DNA of 64,000 bases from Rhizobium aethiopicum. Its GTDB lineage: Bacteria > Pseudomonadota > Alphaproteobacteria > Rhizobiales > Rhizobiaceae. Location: positions 62,001 through 126,000 of the forward strand of contig NZ_JACIFV010000016.1 in assembly GCF_014197535.1 (NCBI RefSeq), in the 5' to 3' direction. The position numbers and the translations under genes were made by a program. The notes beneath the pieces were generated by a model, which saw nothing but the letters and a program-made list of their open reading frames with translations, ran no database searches and was not told the origin of the DNA. This document shows, piece by piece, positions 61,371 through 64,000 of this stretch (its first letter is position 1; every line of letters starts with the position of its first letter).

Positions 61371-64000
61371 ATGCTTGGAGAATATAGCAATTCCGGCGCG
61401 TCGAGGCAATCGGACGCTAGTTTCGCGGCGCAATACAGGGCCCGCCAGGGCGCTCTTTCGCTGTCAAAGCTGAGTGGCGCACTTGCCCGGCCGGAACAAG
61501 AGGTCGAAACCCCGAAGGCAGACACGACGGAACTGACCGCCGATCCGAATGAGATGCAGCGTTTCGTGCACGCGGTGTTCAAGCGCTGTGTTGGCGATGA
61601 TCGCAAGCCGTTCGGTGGTCGCCTGGCACTCCGAGCGTTCACCAACGAAAAGGGCAACGCGCCCGTATTGACGGAATGGGAACCGCTGGCCGGAAAGCCG
61701 GTGGCGAGTGCCGTGGAAGCCGCCACGCGTGTTGCCCGACGTCCGGCCGATCAGGCTGCTGTGTTCGCGCCGCCCGTCTGCGTTTTCAACGAGCATGGCA
61801 AGGCCAGCGAAGCGGACGTATTGGCAGGCCCCGCCATCATCGTCGATCTGGACGGAAACCCGACGAGTGGCAGGCAAACGCTCGAGGCGGTTCTTGGCCC
61901 CGCAACTCTCGTAGTTGCCTCTGGCGGCATCTGGACCGCGCCGGACGGCTCGCCGGAACCAAAGCTGCATCTGTACTGGCGGCTTACGTCGCCGGCAGTG
62001 ACGAACGAAGAGAAGGCGCTGCTGCGAACGGTCCGCAAGCAGGCCGCGGAATTGGCTGGCGGCGACGCGACGGCCGCCGCGCTGTGCCACCCGATGCGCT
62101 GGCCTGGTAGCTGGCACACAAAGGGCGCGCCGAACATGTGCAGCATCGTTGGCGGTGACGAGCAACGCGAAGTTCGACTAGCTGACGCCGCTAAAGCTCT
62201 CGATGTCGACACTGCCGCCAGTCGCGAACGCGGCGACAGACAAGTCGGCCAGTCTTTTACGACGAGGACGGAGTGGACTGAGGCGCAGCTTATGGATGTC
62301 GCTGAAAAGCTGCCGAACACCGATCTCGATTGGGATGACTTCAATAGCACAGGCATGGCGTTCTATGACGCGGCGCACGGAAGCTCGCACGGATACGAAG
62401 CATTTCGGACATTCAGCGCGAAATCCGCCAAGCACGATGACGCAGAGACCGAGGCGCGGTGGGAGCACTACAAGTCATCCCCACCTGACAGGATCTCGGG
62501 TACGTGGCTTATCGATCGGGTGCGAAAGTTCGCTGACCCGATGTATGTGCTGCCTCATCCAGAGCTGTCCGAAGTCGAAAAGCAGGAACTCCGCGATCTC
62601 TTCCACTCAGGTTCCGACGACACCATCGCACCGCAAGACATCTTCGGGCACGACGCGCCGACACGCCTGAGAACCCCGCCAGACGGTTGCCTTCCTCCTA
62701 TGCTAGCGCGTTTGGTGCGCAGCGAGGCCCGGCGCAAGGGGGCGTCTGAAGCCTTCACGGCGGCGGCGGCTCTCGCGACAATCGGCAGCGCTATCGGCGC
62801 GTCCTTGAGAATTCAGGTACGCGACCGCGATACGACATGGACCGAGCCTGCCGCATTGTGGTGCGTACTCGTCGCCGATCCCGGCAGCGCGAAGTCGCCC
62901 GTCATTAGTACCGCGCTGAAGCCCCTGAAGGCGCTGGATGGCGAATGGCTTGCGGTAGACAGACCGAAGCATGCGGCGTGGACGCAAGCCGCCAAGCGAG
63001 CCGCGCGCAAGGGTGAGCCTATTCCGCAGGAGCCACCGCTGCGGCGGGCATTCGTGGACGATGTCACGGCCGAAAAGCAGGTTGGCATTCACGCCGACAA
63101 TCCCCGCGGCATCATGCGTTCAACGGATGAACTGGCCGGCATGCTCGAGACGTTTGGCGCCTACAAAAAGTCGGGCGGAGGCGACCGATCCATGATGCTG
63201 CGTCTATTCGACGGCGACAGCGTCACAGTCGACCGCGTCACGACGGGCAACCTGTTTGCAAAGCACGCGCTCATGGGCGTCCTGGCCGGTTCGCAGCCCG
63301 ACAAGCTGCGCCCGCTGGTCAAAGACTTGCAGACCGACGGACTGCTCCAGCGCTTTTTGTTTGTGCTGGACGATGGCGCTCGTGTGCCGCGGATCGACGA
63401 GGAAGAAGACGAAGAGGCGGCCGCAAATTACAGGGCGCTTATCCGTCATCTGGCGACAGCGGAGTATGTCTTTCCGCAGCCGGTAAAGCTCTCCCCTGCC
63501 GCGCGCACGCTGTTCAAAGCGTTCATGGATCAAGTGATCGCTTTGCAGGATCTGACGGGCGCGAGCAGTGCGTGGAAGGGCCATACGTCGAAATGGGAGA
63601 AGATCGCAGCGCGGTTCATGCTCATCTTTCACGTGATCGAGCAGTTTGGGGTGTTCGAGGGCGCGCAACCTGAATTGCCGATAGAGGGCGACACTGCCAA
63701 TCGAGCACTGGCCTTTTGCCGCTTTATGCTGCGTCATTCGTTGGCGTTCTATACGCAGTATTTCGACCCTGACCCAAGCCACAAAGAGGCGATTGGACTG
63801 GCGGGCTATCTTCTCACGCGGCCGGACATAGCCGAAATAAAGCGGCGTGATATCGCCAACGCTAGAACGTCGCTCAAGGGCGGGGAAAATCTGCGCAGGC
63901 TCCTACACGCCACGATGGCGCTCGAGGAAGCCGGTTGGTTGGTCGTGAAGGAGCGTGCGGCCGACGGCCCGACCGCCTGGCGCGTAAATCCGCAGATCCA
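61371..64000 (+). CDS. primase-like plus DUF3987 helicase-like replication protein (3' end outside window)
   Basis: The frame is open from ATG 61371 to the window end, 876 codons. Residues about 130-260 resemble an archaeo-eukaryotic-type primase: IIVDLDGNP (DLD at 159-161), VVASGG (182-186), HLYWRL (200-205) and CHPMRWPGSWHTKG (239-252), the RxPG-type motif of mobile-element primases. A linker follows, then a DUF3987 domain from about 440, with a degenerate Walker A VADPGSAKSP (near 502-509), STDELAGMLE, and YKKSGGGDRSMMLRLFDG. The last 60 residues resemble a winged helix (LLHATMALEEAGWLVVKERA). Such proteins initiate replication of phages, satellites and integrative elements. It is the core gene of the block. 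Confidence 0.85.
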   Translation, partial: MLGEYSNSGASRQSDASFAAQYRARQGALSLSKLSGALARPEQEVETPKADTTELTADPNEMQRFVHAVFKRCVGDDRKPFGGRLALRAFTNEKGNAPVLTEWEPLAGKPVASAVEAATRVARRPADQAAVFAPPVCVFNEHGKASEADVLAGPAIIVDLDGNPTSGRQTLEAVLGPATLVVASGGIWTAPDGSPEPKLHLYWRLTSPAVTNEEKALLRTVRKQAAELAGGDATAAALCHPMRWPGSWHTKGAPNMCSIVGGDEQREVRLADAAKALDVDTAASRERGDRQVGQSFTTRTEWTEAQLMDVAEKLPNTDLDWDDFNSTGMAFYDAAHGSSHGYEAFRTFSAKSAKHDDAETEARWEHYKSSPPDRISGTWLIDRVRKFADPMYVLPHPELSEVEKQELRDLFHSGSDDTIAPQDIFGHDAPTRLRTPPDGCLPPMLARLVRSEARRKGASEAFTAAAALATIGSAIGASLRIQVRDRDTTWTEPAALWCVLVADPGSAKSPVISTALKPLKALDGEWLAVDRPKHAAWTQAAKRAARKGEPIPQEPPLRRAFVDDVTAEKQVGIHADNPRGIMRSTDELAGMLETFGAYKKSGGGDRSMMLRLFDGDSVTVDRVTTGNLFAKHALMGVLAGSQPDKLRPLVKDLQTDGLLQRFLFVLDDGARVPRIDEEEDEEAAANYRALIRHLATAEYVFPQPVKLSPAARTLFKAFMDQVIALQDLTGASSAWKGHTSKWEKIAARFMLIFHVIEQFGVFEGAQPELPIEGDTANRALAFCRFMLRHSLAFYTQYFDPDPSHKEAIGLAGYLLTRPDIAEIKRRDIANARTSLKGGENLRRLLHATMALEEAGWLVVKERAADGPTAWRVNPQI

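Overview
The window reads as a chromosomal segment of a Rhizobium of the R. etli / R. leguminosarum type (inference from gene content, GC-rich codon use and rhizobial hallmarks such as a DUF982 protein, a mosaic palindromic intergenic repeat and a CtrA-type site in front of the Tad pilus genes). It is almost entirely ordinary, densely packed chromosome until about 59.3 kb, where a short AT-rich gap is followed by genes typical of an integrated element.

Layout. 1-3.8 kb (minus): start of an MsbA-type ABC exporter that runs off the left edge, glk, mgsA and mepA. 4.0-10.9 kb (plus): yejABEF peptide importer with a GhrA-like reductase. 11.0-14.5 kb: small membrane proteins, pncB, a KTSC-domain protein and tRNA-Ser(GGA). 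14.6-26.3 kb: a two-sided nucleoside salvage region. A BMP-family nucleoside importer, cdd, punA, deoC and deoA lie on the plus strand, and deoB, add and upp on the minus strand, with a retropepsin-like protease gene between. 26.4-39.1 kb: a type IVb (Flp/Tad) pilus locus: two TadE-like proteins and a stand-alone secretin N-domain protein on the minus strand, then pilA-cpaABCDEF-tadBC on the plus strand, a LysE-type exporter, and tadD on the minus strand. 39.2-42.0 kb: M17 aminopeptidase, MarR-type regulator, NlpC/P60 hydrolase. 42.0-48.5 kb (minus): a peptide/amide utilisation cluster (P1 peptidase, solute-binding protein, two permeases, amidase) with no ATPase gene, containing a rhizobial palindromic repeat between the binding protein and permease genes. 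49.0-52.9 kb (minus): purU and a 975-residue kinase / M23-like / aminotransferase fusion. 53.2-58.8 kb: an exopolysaccharide cluster (GH5 hydrolase, Wzy-like polymerase, acyltransferase, divergent Wzz-type protein). 59.05 kb: DUF982. 59.8-64.0 kb: AlpA-like regulator, an unrecognised protein, a small HTH protein and a large primase/DUF3987 helicase-like protein that runs off the right edge. This last block is the best candidate for a mobile, little-described system.

How the genes fit together. The nucleoside block would take nucleosides in, deaminate them (cdd, add), phosphorolyse them (punA, deoA) and pass the sugar phosphate through deoB and deoC to central metabolism, while upp recovers uracil. 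The pilus block is nearly a full Tad secretion machine. The dipeptide-type importer, aminopeptidase and amidase would together import and hydrolyse amide or peptide substrates. All calls come from reading the sequence; no database search was run.
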